Of a stretch of 64,000 nt of DNA, positions 34,219 to 42,769 are shown piece after piece. A model generated the notes under the pieces. It saw only the letters and a list, made by a program, of their open reading frames with translations. It did no database searches and had not been told where the DNA came from. Source of the stretch: Pseudomonadota bacterium (GTDB taxonomy: Bacteria; Pseudomonadota; Alphaproteobacteria; Dongiales; Dongiaceae); NCBI GenBank assembly GCA_016183985.1, contig JACPDN010000002.1:1-64000 (forward strand), written 5' to 3'. Within the stretch, counting starts at the first letter, position 1. Every line of letters starts with the position of its first letter. The position numbers and the translations under genes were made by a program.

Positions 34219-35715
34219 TCAGCCGCGCGCATGCAGCCAGCCCGGCAGGAAGCTATAAGGGTCGGCGCTGGCATCGCGGTTATAGGCCATGCCCGCGTCC
34301 TCGAGTTGTCGTTGCGTGGTGCCGGCGCGCCAGGCTTCGAAAAGATCGGTGCAACCGCCGATATGTTGGCCGGCGATGAAGATCTGCGGGATGGTTCGCT
34401 GTCCGGTCGCGGCATTGAGGGCCGCGCGGATTTTTCCACCCCAATCGTCCTTCTGATACTGGACGGAATCGAGATCGACCGAGCGAAACGGTATCTTGTA
34501 ATGGCTCAACATCTTGCGGACCGACCAGCAGAACTCACACCATTCCAGCGCAAACATCACGACCGGGTTTGCCGGATCGCGGATGGCGTCGGCCACGAAA
34601 GCGGCTGCTTCCGGAAGAACCGGTGCTTGTTCCGGCTGTATGACGGGTGCTTTGGGTGCTGGCGCTGCGCTGTCGAACCTGCCGCCGGAGGTCGAGCGTG
34701 AGATGGCGAGTTCTTCCTCCGTCATCTCAACCGGCACGTCGGCAAAGAGCGGGGTGCTGAGATAGCGCTCACCGGTATCGGGCAGCATGCAGAGGATGCG
34801 GCTGCCTTTCGGCGCTGTGCGTGCGACGGTCAAGGCGGCGGCCAGTGTGGCGCCAGCGGTGATGCCGACCAGTATGCCTTCTCGGGCGGCAAGATCCCGG
34901 GCGGCCGCCAGCGCGTCATTGCCGGCGACGGGTACGACCTCGTCAATAAGGTTGAGATCGACGGCATCCTCCAGCAGCTTGCTGATGAAATCGGGTGTCC
35001 ATCCCTGCATCAGATGCGGGCGGAAAGCGGGATGCGCGCCGGCTTCGCTGCCGTCGCTGTTCCGTTTGGAACGGATACCACTCCCCAGCAAGGGCGAGTT
35101 GTCGGGTTCGGCCACCACGATGCGGGTATCTGGCCGGTTCTTGCGCAGGGTGCGGGCAACACCTTTCAGCGTTCCACCGGTACCATATCCGGTGACCCAG
35201 AAATCGAGCCGCTCTGCCTCGAAATCGGCAAGGATTTCAGGCGCGGTCGTGCGGGAATGCATCTCGGCATTGGCTTCGTTGTCGAATTGCCGGGCGAGAA
35301 ACCAGCCATGTGTCGCCGCAAGCTCCACTGCCTTGGCCAGCATGCCGCTGCCGCGCTCGGCGGCCGGTGTCAGGACGACCTTTGCGCCGAGGAAGCGCAT
35401 CAACTTGCGCCGCTCGATGCTGAAATTCTCCGCCATCACGGCGACAAAAGGATAGCCGCGCTGGGCGCATACCATGGCAAGGCTGATGCCGGTATTGCCG
35501 CTCGTTGCCTCAATGACGGTCTGCCCGGGTTTCAGCAAACCTTTTTGCTCGGCATCCTCGATGGCGGCGAGGGCGAATCTGTCCTTGACCGAGCCCATCG
35601 GGTTGAAGGCCTCGATCTTGGCGAAAATTTCAACGCCGGCCGGTGCAAGGCGGGAGAGCTTCACGACCGGAGTCCGGCCGATCGTCTCGGTGATATTGTT
35701 GTATTTCCTGCTCAT
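34219..35715 (-). CDS. Cysteine synthase - glutaredoxin fusion
   Basis: A 498-aa protein. Residues about 1-330 are a PLP-dependent cysteine synthase/cystathionine-beta-synthase family domain: K44 in NPMGSVKDRFA binds PLP, and T71-G76 (TSGNTG) binds phosphate. TGYGTGGTLKGVARTL is the usual glycine-rich loop. After a proline-rich linker (340-372) comes a glutaredoxin at about 376-480, with active site W-C393-E-F-C396, the TIPQIFI cis-Pro segment and GG-C-TD. The glutaredoxin has both cysteines. It is the last of three genes (hydrolase, GFA protein, this one) with 40-45 nt gaps. ATG 35715 gives the normal CysK start; an in-frame ATG at 35739 adds 8 residues. Confidence 0.85.
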   Translation of the reverse strand: MSRKYNNITETIGRTPVVKLSRLAPAGVEIFAKIEAFNPMGSVKDRFALAAIEDAEQKGLLKPGQTVIEATSGNTGISLAMVCAQRGYPFVAVMAENFSIERRKLMRFLGAKVVLTPAAERGSGMLAKAVELAATHGWFLARQFDNEANAEMHSRTTAPEILADFEAERLDFWVTGYGTGGTLKGVARTLRKNRPDTRIVVAEPDNSPLLGSGIRSKRNSDGSEAGAHPAFRPHLMQGWTPDFISKLLEDAVDLNLIDEVVPVAGNDALAAARDLAAREGILVGITAGATLAAALTVARTAPKGSRILCMLPDTGERYLSTPLFADVPVEMTEEELAISRSTSGGRFDSAAPAPKAPVIQPEQAPVLPEAAAFVADAIRDPANPVVMFALEWCEFCWSVRKMLSHYKIPFRSVDLDSVQYQKDDWGGKIRAALNAATGQRTIPQIFIAGQHIGGCTDLFEAWRAGTTQRQLEDAGMAYNRDASADPYSFLPGWLHARG

Positions 35716-35760
35716 ATCGCGACCTTCTCTCCACGCCATGCTATTCCGGACCGATCGTGC

Positions 35761-36192
35761 TTATTCGGCGACGACGTCGCCGGACCCGCCAAATTCCTTG
35801 GGGAAATCCTTGAGCTTGGGCAGGCCGTCTTTGATCCGCAGCACGGTCTCGCCATAGTTCACATGCACGCCCGGCTTGAACTCGAGTTCCGGCAGCATGG
35901 CTGCGAACACGTCGACTAGGCCGAGACCGGGATGGTCGGTCAGCACATGACCGCCGCATTTGGTGCAGAACTTGCGCGTGCTGCCGGGGGTCTTGTTGTA
36001 GCTGGCCAGATCCTTGTCACCCTTGGTGACCTTGACGGCCGCTGGCTGCCACAAGGTGAAGGCATTGACGGGCGAGGCGGACCATTCGCGGCAGGACGCG
36101 CAATGGCAATAACCCATCGCCGCGGGCTGTCCCGTCACTTCGATTTCGACGGAGCCGCAGAAACATTTGCCGGATTGAGCTGTGGTGGACAT
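35761..36192 (-). CDS. GFA-family (glutathione-dependent formaldehyde-activating) zinc protein
   Basis: A 143-aa protein with the GFA/CENP-V fold. The zinc-ligand pattern is GKCFCGSV (residues 9-11), GYCHCASC (about 29-34) and KFCTKCG (about 74-77), all intact. Such proteins are often annotated as S-hydroxymethylglutathione synthases, though activity is proven only for few. GAGAGAG lies before ATG 36192, which I prefer to the 26-residue longer reading. It is in the middle of a three-gene unit with an alpha/beta hydrolase and a CysK-glutaredoxin fusion, which suggests a thiol or sulfur-related task. Confidence 0.85.
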   Translation of the reverse strand: MSTTAQSGKCFCGSVEIEVTGQPAAMGYCHCASCREWSASPVNAFTLWQPAAVKVTKGDKDLASYNKTPGSTRKFCTKCGGHVLTDHPGLGLVDVFAAMLPELEFKPGVHVNYGETVLRIKDGLPKLKDFPKEFGGSGDVVAE

Positions 36193-36232
36193 GGTTTCAT
36201 CTCTCTCTTGTTGGTGGTTGGGGTGTCTTTGG

Positions 36233-37108
36233 CTACGCCGCACGGCCGTTTCGCTGTTCGGTCGATGCAAGCGATCTTTCGCTTGTGCCAGGCACGCGCG
36301 ATCGAATGTGGTCGGCGATCAAGGTGGCGATTTGGCCGCCATGGCTAATGGGCGCCATATGGCCGACCCCGTCGATGAAGCTCAAACGGCAATCGGGCAT
36401 CACGTCGGCGAGAATGCGGGCGATCTCGGCGGTCGGGGCGGGCGAGCGGGTGCCCACCATGATCCGGCACGGGATGTCGAGTTGCGCGTAGTGCGACAGC
36501 TGTGCGGGCTCGCCAAACAAGGCACGAAAATCGAGCGTTACTTTCGGTGCCCATCGCATGAGCGCGCTTTGCACCTCCGGCATCAGCGCATCCCAGCTGC
36601 CGTTTCCGCTCCAATAATTCACGAACCGCTTCATGGCGCCGCGCCTGTCGCCACGTGCCAGCATGACCTCGACGTCTCTGGCCAGTCCCAGGATCTCGGC
36701 ATACTCAATGCCGTCGGAAGGCTTCAGGAGATGGAAGGACGATGGCTCATAGAGCGTCAGGCTGCCGATACGCTCAGCGCGGGCGAGGGCCGCATGCAGG
36801 GCGATCGCGCCGCCATAGGAATGGCCGATCAGGTGAATCCGGCCGTCTTGGGCATCGATCAATCGTATGATCGGGGCAACTTCATCATCGAGCGAGAAGG
36901 CGCGGTCGCCTGGCCAGATCGGGCCGTCAACTGCGCCGTAAAGATCTGGCGCGATGAGACGTGCAGCGCCATCCAACGCGTCCTGCAGGTGCTGCCACAT
37001 GGCGCCGCCGGCACCGGAGCAATGCAAGGCGATGGCCGTTGCCGGCTGATCGCCTGTCGCATTGCGGGATCGGTCCTCCACCTCGTCGAAGGTGCCAAGG
37101 ATCTCCAT
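36233..37108 (-). CDS. Alpha/beta hydrolase
   Basis: A 291-aa alpha/beta-hydrolase-fold protein. The nucleophile elbow is LIGHSYGGAIALHA (Ser), with the His in FIDGVGHMAP near the end; IALHCSGAGGAMWQHL is the oxyanion-hole strand. There is no signal peptide. GAGGA, 5 nt before ATG 37108, decides that start; the frame is open for 10 more codons without a ribosome site. It is the first gene of a three-gene unit with a GFA protein and a CysK-glutaredoxin fusion (40-nt gap). Esterase or thioesterase activity is likely; the substrate is unknown. Confidence 0.88.
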   Translation of the reverse strand: MEILGTFDEVEDRSRNATGDQPATAIALHCSGAGGAMWQHLQDALDGAARLIAPDLYGAVDGPIWPGDRAFSLDDEVAPIIRLIDAQDGRIHLIGHSYGGAIALHAALARAERIGSLTLYEPSSFHLLKPSDGIEYAEILGLARDVEVMLARGDRRGAMKRFVNYWSGNGSWDALMPEVQSALMRWAPKVTLDFRALFGEPAQLSHYAQLDIPCRIMVGTRSPAPTAEIARILADVMPDCRLSFIDGVGHMAPISHGGQIATLIADHIRSRVPGTSERSLASTEQRNGRAA

Positions 37109-37383
37109 GATTTTCCTCATCAACTTGCGTGAAGCCATTTTCGGTGGGCAGCCGGGTCAATTGACCTGCGGGGCGGATCACCTGGACGGCAAATTAGGAG
37201 TCTGAGAGCGGGGGCAAATCGGGAGTCCTCCCTATTTATTGCCGGGCCACGGCATGGCGTTATGGGGCATTTGCATCGGTCCCAGCCCCGGCAAGCGCTT
37301 CGAATCCCATGCCTTTCGCCTGCTGACGCCTGCTGTTAATAATTCGGTGCAGCACAGGTCGCTTTGGGGGATTGAGGCCCGTC

Positions 37384-38706
37384 ATGAACATGCCAACGCG
37401 TCAATTGCCGCGCAGTCTCTGGGCGGCGACGGCCTGCCCGGCACCGGCCTATACGCAGCCGCGCGCGGAGATGACGGCCGATGTCGCCGTGATAGGCGGC
37501 GGCTATACCGGCCTCAGCACGGCGCTGCATCTTGCGCGGAAGGGGCACAAGGCCGTGATCCTGGAAGCAGCCGAGCCGGGCTGGGGTGCCTCGGGCCGCA
37601 ATGGCGGGCAGGTGATCGCCGGCATGAAGGCAACGATCGGAGAGCTCGCGGGTCTTTTTGGGCAAGATGCTGCGCATCGGATGGTGGCGAATATGGGCGG
37701 GTCGGCGGATCTCGTTTTTTCGCTCATCGAGAGATATGGCATGAACTGCCATGCGGTCCGTTCGGGCTGGCTGCAAGCGGCGCATGGACCCAAGCCCTAT
37801 CGCGACCTGGTCGTGCCGCGCTATGAGCAGTGGCGCAGCCTCGGCGTTGCCGCTGAACTGTTGAACGCGTCGGAAACGGCGTCGGCGCTGGGTGTTGCCG
37901 CATCGCCCTATCACGCGGCCTGGCGCGATCCGCGTGGCGGTGTGCTGCAGCCTCTCAGCTATGCCAGGGAACTTGCGCGCGCGGCGTTGAGCGAAGGTGT
38001 CGAGATCCTGGCGTACACGCCGGCAAGACGCTTGCAGCAGGACGGTGCCGGCTGGGTCATAGCGGCCGACGGCATGACGCTGCATGCCGGACAGGTTGTG
38101 CTGGCAACCAATGCTTATACCGGTGCCGGCAGTGAAAGCCTGTGGCCGGGACTGGAACGTGCGCTCATTCCGGTGACGAGCTTCCAGATGGCGACCCATC
38201 CGCTCGACGAAAGATACGATCACATTCTGCCGGCCGGTATGGGAGTCACCGATTCACGGCGCCTGCTGCTCTATTTCCGCCGCGATCATCAAAAGCGGCT
38301 GGTGATGGGCGGGCGTTCACCGGTCGAGGACAGTCCGACATTTGCCGACGCAGCGCCTTTGCAGCGCGCCGTCCAAGGGCTCTTTCCGGAACTCGGCCTG
38401 CCGAAACCCGAATTCGTCTGGAGCGGCAAGGTCGCCATCACCAAGGACCGGCTGCCGCATATTCATCAGCCGGCCGCCGGGCTCCATGTCTTCATGGGTT
38501 GCAACGGCCGTGGCGTCGGCCTCTGCACCATGATGGGAAAGATGCTGGCCGATCTCGCCTGTGGCGTGCCGGCGGCCGATGTGCCGTTTCCGGTCACCGT
38601 GCCGGACAGCTTCGCCTTGCACGGCCTGCGCAAGCTCGGCGTCTATGCGCTCAGCCAGTATTATCGGCTGCTCGATAAGATGGAAGCAGCGGGCCGGCTG
38701 CGCTGA
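37384..38706 (+). CDS. FAD-dependent amine oxidase of the DAO/PuuB family
   Basis: A 440-aa D-amino-acid-oxidase-fold flavoprotein close to gamma-glutamylputrescine oxidoreductase PuuB. ADVAVIGGGYTGLSTALHLA is the FAD-binding site, GWGASGRNGGQVIAG is a PuuB-like conserved loop, and GCNGRGVGLCTMMGKMLAD ends the FAD site. PuuB oxidises gamma-glutamylputrescine, but other primary or secondary amines are possible. ATG 37384 is chosen because GAGG lies 6 nt before it. PotE and an amino-acid decarboxylase that can make putrescine or agmatine lie some 4-7 kb downstream, which agrees with polyamine handling. A short-chain dehydrogenase gene follows after 24 nt. Confidence 0.85.
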   Translation: MNMPTRQLPRSLWAATACPAPAYTQPRAEMTADVAVIGGGYTGLSTALHLARKGHKAVILEAAEPGWGASGRNGGQVIAGMKATIGELAGLFGQDAAHRMVANMGGSADLVFSLIERYGMNCHAVRSGWLQAAHGPKPYRDLVVPRYEQWRSLGVAAELLNASETASALGVAASPYHAAWRDPRGGVLQPLSYARELARAALSEGVEILAYTPARRLQQDGAGWVIAADGMTLHAGQVVLATNAYTGAGSESLWPGLERALIPVTSFQMATHPLDERYDHILPAGMGVTDSRRLLLYFRRDHQKRLVMGGRSPVEDSPTFADAAPLQRAVQGLFPELGLPKPEFVWSGKVAITKDRLPHIHQPAAGLHVFMGCNGRGVGLCTMMGKMLADLACGVPAADVPFPVTVPDSFALHGLRKLGVYALSQYYRLLDKMEAAGRLR

Positions 38707-38730
38707 AACCGGAAATGGGGAAGAAGAATC

Positions 38731-39570
38731 ATGTTCAAGAATGACCTGCTCGCGGGCCAACGCATTCTGATCACCGGCGGCGGCACCGGGATCGGCCGCT
38801 CGATCGGCCGGCATTTCCTCGGCCTTGGCGCCGAGATCGTGATCTGCGGCCGGCGCGAGGCGGTGCTGGCGGAGGCGGCCACCGAGCTCGCTGCAGAGAC
38901 TGGCGGCAAAGTCACCTTCAAGACCTGCGACATCCGGGACGCGGCGCAGGTCGAAGCGCTCTGCGACTGGATCTGGGCGGAGGCGCCGCTGACCGGACTT
39001 GTCAACAATGCCGCCGGCAATTTCATCGCCCAGAGCGAGAGCTTGAGCCCGCGCGCGGTCGATGCCGTGCTTGGCATCGTGCTGCACGGCTCCGCCTATA
39101 TGACGCTGGGTTGCGGCAAGCGTTGGCTCGCCGCGGGACAGCGCGGCAATGTGCTCTCGATCATCACCACTTATGCCTGGACGGGATCGGCCTATGTCGT
39201 GCCCTCTGCCATGGCGAAGGCCGGCGTCCTGGCATTGACTCGGTCGCTTGCGGTCGAATGGGGTGGGCGTGGGATCCGGCTCAACGCCATAGCGCCCGGC
39301 CCGTTTCCGACCGCAGGGGCCTGGGAACGCCTGGTGCCAAAGCCTGAAATGGCCGCGATCTTTGAATCGAAGAATCCGCAAAAGCGCGTCGGCCGGCATG
39401 ACGAGCTAACCAACCTTGCCGCTTTCCTGATGTCGGATGCCGTGGGCTTCATCAATGGCGAGGTCGTGACGATCGATGGCGGCGAGTGGCTGCAAGGCGC
39501 CGGCCAGTTCAACTTTGTCGGCGAGCATATGTCGGCGGCGGATTGGCAGGCGCTGCGGGCGAAGAAGTGA
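38731..39570 (+). CDS. Short-chain dehydrogenase/reductase (2,4-dienoyl-CoA-reductase-like)
   Basis: A 279-aa SDR with the cofactor site TGGGTGIGRSIG (residues 15-26) and NNAAGNF. The usual catalytic YxxxK is absent; instead YAWTGSAYVVPSAMAK has Ser four positions before the Lys, as in the 2,4-dienoyl-CoA reductase group, so a Tyr further upstream may be the acid. It may reduce unsaturated or oxidised acyl intermediates. It starts 24 nt after the amine-oxidase gene and converges with DUF4105. Its closeness to the amine oxidase suggests co-transcription. Confidence 0.85.
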   Translation: MFKNDLLAGQRILITGGGTGIGRSIGRHFLGLGAEIVICGRREAVLAEAATELAAETGGKVTFKTCDIRDAAQVEALCDWIWAEAPLTGLVNNAAGNFIAQSESLSPRAVDAVLGIVLHGSAYMTLGCGKRWLAAGQRGNVLSIITTYAWTGSAYVVPSAMAKAGVLALTRSLAVEWGGRGIRLNAIAPGPFPTAGAWERLVPKPEMAAIFESKNPQKRVGRHDELTNLAAFLMSDAVGFINGEVVTIDGGEWLQGAGQFNFVGEHMSAADWQALRAKK

Positions 39571-39576
39571 CGGCGC

Positions 39577-40581
39577 TCAGGGTTCGCTGAAGCCGGCGCG
39601 GTTGAGGCGGATGATGCGGGAAAAATCAGCCGATTGATTGGCCGGGCGCGCGGCGTCGTTGATGACCGCCTGCCGCTTCAAGGCGTCGAAGGGCAGGTTG
39701 CCGGCCAACCGGCCATGCTGATAGGCATATTCGTCCGCCTTGCCATTGAGCACCAGGCGCCAACTCCATTCTGCCGGCGTCGTTCCTGCGATACCTGCCG
39801 TATGGATGCGGATGCCGGTCGTGCAATTGCTGGTGATGGCGTTGTACCAGACTGGTTTTTGCGCCAATTCATTCACGGTCTGCAAATAGCCGAGCAGGAC
39901 GGCGCGTGCAGTTTCCGGCGTAGCCACGGTCCGGTAAAGATAGACCGTCTCGCCGACCCGGTAATTGGTACGCAGGCGAATGAGGTCGCGCTCATCGGCG
40001 AAGACATAGATCAGTTCATATTGGCGGAAGAAGCCGAGCAGGGCCGAATATTCCTCCCCCACCTCCTTGCGCGTTTCGACCGAGACGGCGAGATGCCGCC
40101 CGGCACCGAAATCGAAGCTGACGATGGGGTGCGCAATCCAGGGCGATCCCCAATAGGTGATGAAAAGATCGATCCCGCGGAGATCGTCGAGATTGTATTC
40201 CCGGGTCTCCCAACGCGGCGTGTAATCGAGTTCGGTCCGGTAATCGGCGTTGCGCAGGTTATGGATGATGATCCTGCTGCCATCGATCTCGGCAGAGGCC
40301 GTTTTGGCCACGTCCAGCTGCCAGTTTCTCTCATTCGACGGCGAAAGCGCCAGCCACCAGAACAGCACGAGCAGAAATGGCGCAAAGCCGCTTATCGCCT
40401 TTCGCCAACGCCCCGGCACGCGCCAGAGAAGGAAGAGCAGGGAGATGCAGAAAATGATCGGTGCCGCGACACGCAGGGCAGGCGCCGGCATGTCGATGGC
40501 AAGCGCCATCAACGCCCAAAGACTGGCGATAGCGAGTGCCACCCAAAGAAGAATTCGTGCGGTGAGTTTCGTCGCCTTCAA
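39577..40581 (-). CDS. DUF4105 (Lnb-like) membrane protein
   Basis: A 334-aa protein with three N-terminal membrane helices (LLWVALAIASLWALMALAI, AAPIIFCISLLFLLW, APFLLVLFWWLAL) and a periplasmic DUF4105 domain. The family segment YNAITSNCTTGIRIH, with Asn-Cys-Thr-Thr, is present. The Cys may be catalytic (papain/NlpC-like), but function is unproven. I chose TTG 40581, whose TTGA overlaps the TGA of the upstream patatin gene and gives a plain membrane N-terminus; ATG 40650 would add 23 residues and overlap by 73 nt. Both genes are probably one unit acting at the envelope. Confidence 0.72.
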   Translation of the reverse strand: MKATKLTARILLWVALAIASLWALMALAIDMPAPALRVAAPIIFCISLLFLLWRVPGRWRKAISGFAPFLLVLFWWLALSPSNERNWQLDVAKTASAEIDGSRIIIHNLRNADYRTELDYTPRWETREYNLDDLRGIDLFITYWGSPWIAHPIVSFDFGAGRHLAVSVETRKEVGEEYSALLGFFRQYELIYVFADERDLIRLRTNYRVGETVYLYRTVATPETARAVLLGYLQTVNELAQKPVWYNAITSNCTTGIRIHTAGIAGTTPAEWSWRLVLNGKADEYAYQHGRLAGNLPFDALKRQAVINDAARPANQSADFSRIIRLNRAGFSEP

Positions 40582-41813
40582 TTGTGTGCCTGTTCCGGCG
40601 GCACTGTCGGTTGCGACTGCCCGGCATAGCCGGGCGGCGACATGACCCATTGAATGCCGTCGAGTGCGATCTTCTCGCCCAGCTTGAATTCGCGATTCAT
40701 CTCGGCGTTATCGAATTGCTGTGTCGTGGACGGGGTATAGTCGGCAGGTATCGCCGTATAGTGGAAGAGGACATTGTCGTCCCGCGATGAGAAATAGAGC
40801 CGCCACAGATCGTTGACGCCGGACATCTTGAACATCGAGAGGATGGCGCGGGAGGTGATGCTGGTAAGGCCGCGCTCGACGGGTTGGAAGACTGGGTTTA
40901 CCCAGCCATTGCGGATGACATAGAGGTTCTGGGCGAAGTTCTCGCCCCAATCCGGATGGGCGCTGCGGATCGTCGCCTGCAGATCGGTCGACGAACCGAC
41001 AAAGAAGGATTGGAAGACGACGCCGCCATCGACATGAAGTTCCTGATACTTCTTGCCGTCGCGCGCCACGTCGAAAATGACCGGCGGAAAAAGGGAGGGA
41101 ATGGCCGCGGAAGCCAACAGCACCTTGCGAAACAGCTCCAGCCTGTGCTTGCTCTTGCTGCTGGCAATGGCACCCATATCCCAGATGACTGGCTGCTCAT
41201 TGTCGAGATTGGTGGAAGCGATAAAGAGGCGCCGCCCCTTGGCATGCTCGATGGCGATCGCTTTCAAGACCTTGTCATCGATATAGGTGTCGATGAGCTG
41301 CCGCAGTGGCGCGGTCGAGGTAAAGGATTCGGACCAGAGCAGCGGCAGCAAGCCGCGCAACTCGAAGACCCTGCTGGCATCGATGGTCGTGTAAGACAGC
41401 CTCAGCTCGTCGTCGTAATCCGGACCCAGGAAGGCGAAGGGGGCAATAAGGCCGCCTGTGCTGACGCCGGTGACGATCTTGAACCTCGGCCGCGTGCCGG
41501 CCTTTGTCCAGCCATTGAGCATGCCCGCGCCAAAGGCGCCGTCGGACCCGCCACCGGAGACTGCGAGGTAGTTATAGACCGGCTTGCCGTCATCGCCGAC
41601 CGTATAACACTCGGGCGATTCATTGGTGAAAGCGCGCGAGATGTTATTCTGAATCTTCGCCAGATCCTCGAGCGGCGCATAGCGGATCTCCTCGCCCTCG
41701 AAGCTGTCGTTGATTGCCGTGGTGACGGGCGGCGGCGAGGCCGGCTGGCGGGCCAGAGTGCCGCAGGCCGCCAGGGCGATGGCAAGAGGCAGAAGCAGAG
41801 ATATCTGTCGCAT
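40578..41813 (-). CDS. Patatin-like phospholipase lipoprotein (second)
   Basis: A 411-aa lipoprotein: signal ends in LAACG (Cys about 17). Catalytic motifs are AVSGGGSDGAFGAGM, GVSTGGLIAPF and HVDGGVV, all intact. It has the same architecture as the patatin at 33018-34196 and probably acts on the outer-membrane or periplasmic lipids. ATG 41813 gives a clean signal peptide; the 22-residue upstream reading is rejected. The stop TGA overlaps the TTG of the DUF4105 gene. No regulator is nearby. Confidence 0.87.
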   Translation of the reverse strand: MRQISLLLPLAIALAACGTLARQPASPPPVTTAINDSFEGEEIRYAPLEDLAKIQNNISRAFTNESPECYTVGDDGKPVYNYLAVSGGGSDGAFGAGMLNGWTKAGTRPRFKIVTGVSTGGLIAPFAFLGPDYDDELRLSYTTIDASRVFELRGLLPLLWSESFTSTAPLRQLIDTYIDDKVLKAIAIEHAKGRRLFIASTNLDNEQPVIWDMGAIASSKSKHRLELFRKVLLASAAIPSLFPPVIFDVARDGKKYQELHVDGGVVFQSFFVGSSTDLQATIRSAHPDWGENFAQNLYVIRNGWVNPVFQPVERGLTSITSRAILSMFKMSGVNDLWRLYFSSRDDNVLFHYTAIPADYTPSTTQQFDNAEMNREFKLGEKIALDGIQWVMSPPGYAGQSQPTVPPEQAHN

Positions 41814-41879
41814 GGCCGGACTTTCTGATCGGGCGCGTCTGCTGGTTGGAGATGCTCTTGCCACGCTACTCTTGCACAC

Positions 41880-42728
41880 TCATTCCGGCAGGCCCGAAAC
41901 GGTGAAGAGCGCCTTCTGCAGGGCGGTCGGCTTGGCCTTGTCGCCGAACACATCATGGAAGAGCTTCACGATCGCGCCGGAACGATAGAGCTTGCTCAGC
42001 GACCGGTCCACGGCGAGGCGCAAGTTCGTCTCGCCCAATGGAACGCCAAGCGCATAGGGCTCGATGGTGAGATAATTGTCGGAGAGCAACAGCTTTGTCG
42101 GCGATTTGCGCGCGGCCAGGCGGTAGCGCAGGATCGTGCGATCGGCGAAATAGGCGTCGACGCTACCGCTTTCCAAGGCGGCGAAGCCCTCATCATGCGT
42201 CTTGGCCGGGACGATTTCGGCCGTGATCTGTTGCTCGCCGAGTGAATTGCGCAGGGCTTCTTCCGTCGTGGTTCCGCCCAGCACGCCGATTTTCTTACCC
42301 GCCAATGCCTTGAAATCGCCCGGGCCGCCTTCGCGAATGATGAGGCCGGCACCGCTTACGAAAGTGGGGATCGAAAAATCGAGCTGTTCACGTCGGGAGA
42401 GGGTAACGGTCGTCGCCTCGCAGAGGATATCGGCCTTCTTCTCCGTGATGGCCTTGAACCGGTTCTCGGCCGTCACCGGCACGAATTCGACCTTCAGTGC
42501 CGACAGGCCTAGCTGCTTCTTGAGATCTTCCGCCACGGCCTGGCAGAGCGCCACGGAATACCCCACCGGATCACCCTTGTCGTTCTTCGAGGAGAAGGGC
42601 GGCGCGTCTTCGCGCACGGCCAGGCGCAGTGTGGCATTATTCTTGATGTCCGTCAGCAAATCGGCAGAGGCAAGGCTGGGCCAGGCAAGGGCGATGCAGG
42701 CCACGAAGCCGAAATGAAGCGAGCGCAT
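41880..42728 (-). CDS. Amino-acid-type periplasmic binding protein (family 3)
   Basis: A 282-aa exported protein. The signal peptide (MRSLHFGFVACIALAWPSLA, cleavage near ASA) is followed by a family 3 solute-binding fold: LRLAVREDAPPFSSKNDKGD, GYSVALCQAVAEDLKKQLGL and AVDRSLSKLYRSG. GGGGGATATCT precedes ATG 42728. No permease or ATPase lies next to it, so it is an orphan. It may serve as a sensor or the receptor of a transporter elsewhere. It is 41 nt downstream of potE on the same strand and so may be in the same transcript, which would suggest an amino-acid or polyamine ligand. Confidence 0.87.
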   Translation of the reverse strand: MRSLHFGFVACIALAWPSLASADLLTDIKNNATLRLAVREDAPPFSSKNDKGDPVGYSVALCQAVAEDLKKQLGLSALKVEFVPVTAENRFKAITEKKADILCEATTVTLSRREQLDFSIPTFVSGAGLIIREGGPGDFKALAGKKIGVLGGTTTEEALRNSLGEQQITAEIVPAKTHDEGFAALESGSVDAYFADRTILRYRLAARKSPTKLLLSDNYLTIEPYALGVPLGETNLRLAVDRSLSKLYRSGAIVKLFHDVFGDKAKPTALQKALFTVSGLPE

Positions 42729-42769
42729 AGATATCCCCCCAATTATAATTTATTTCCTGGTTTACGGCA

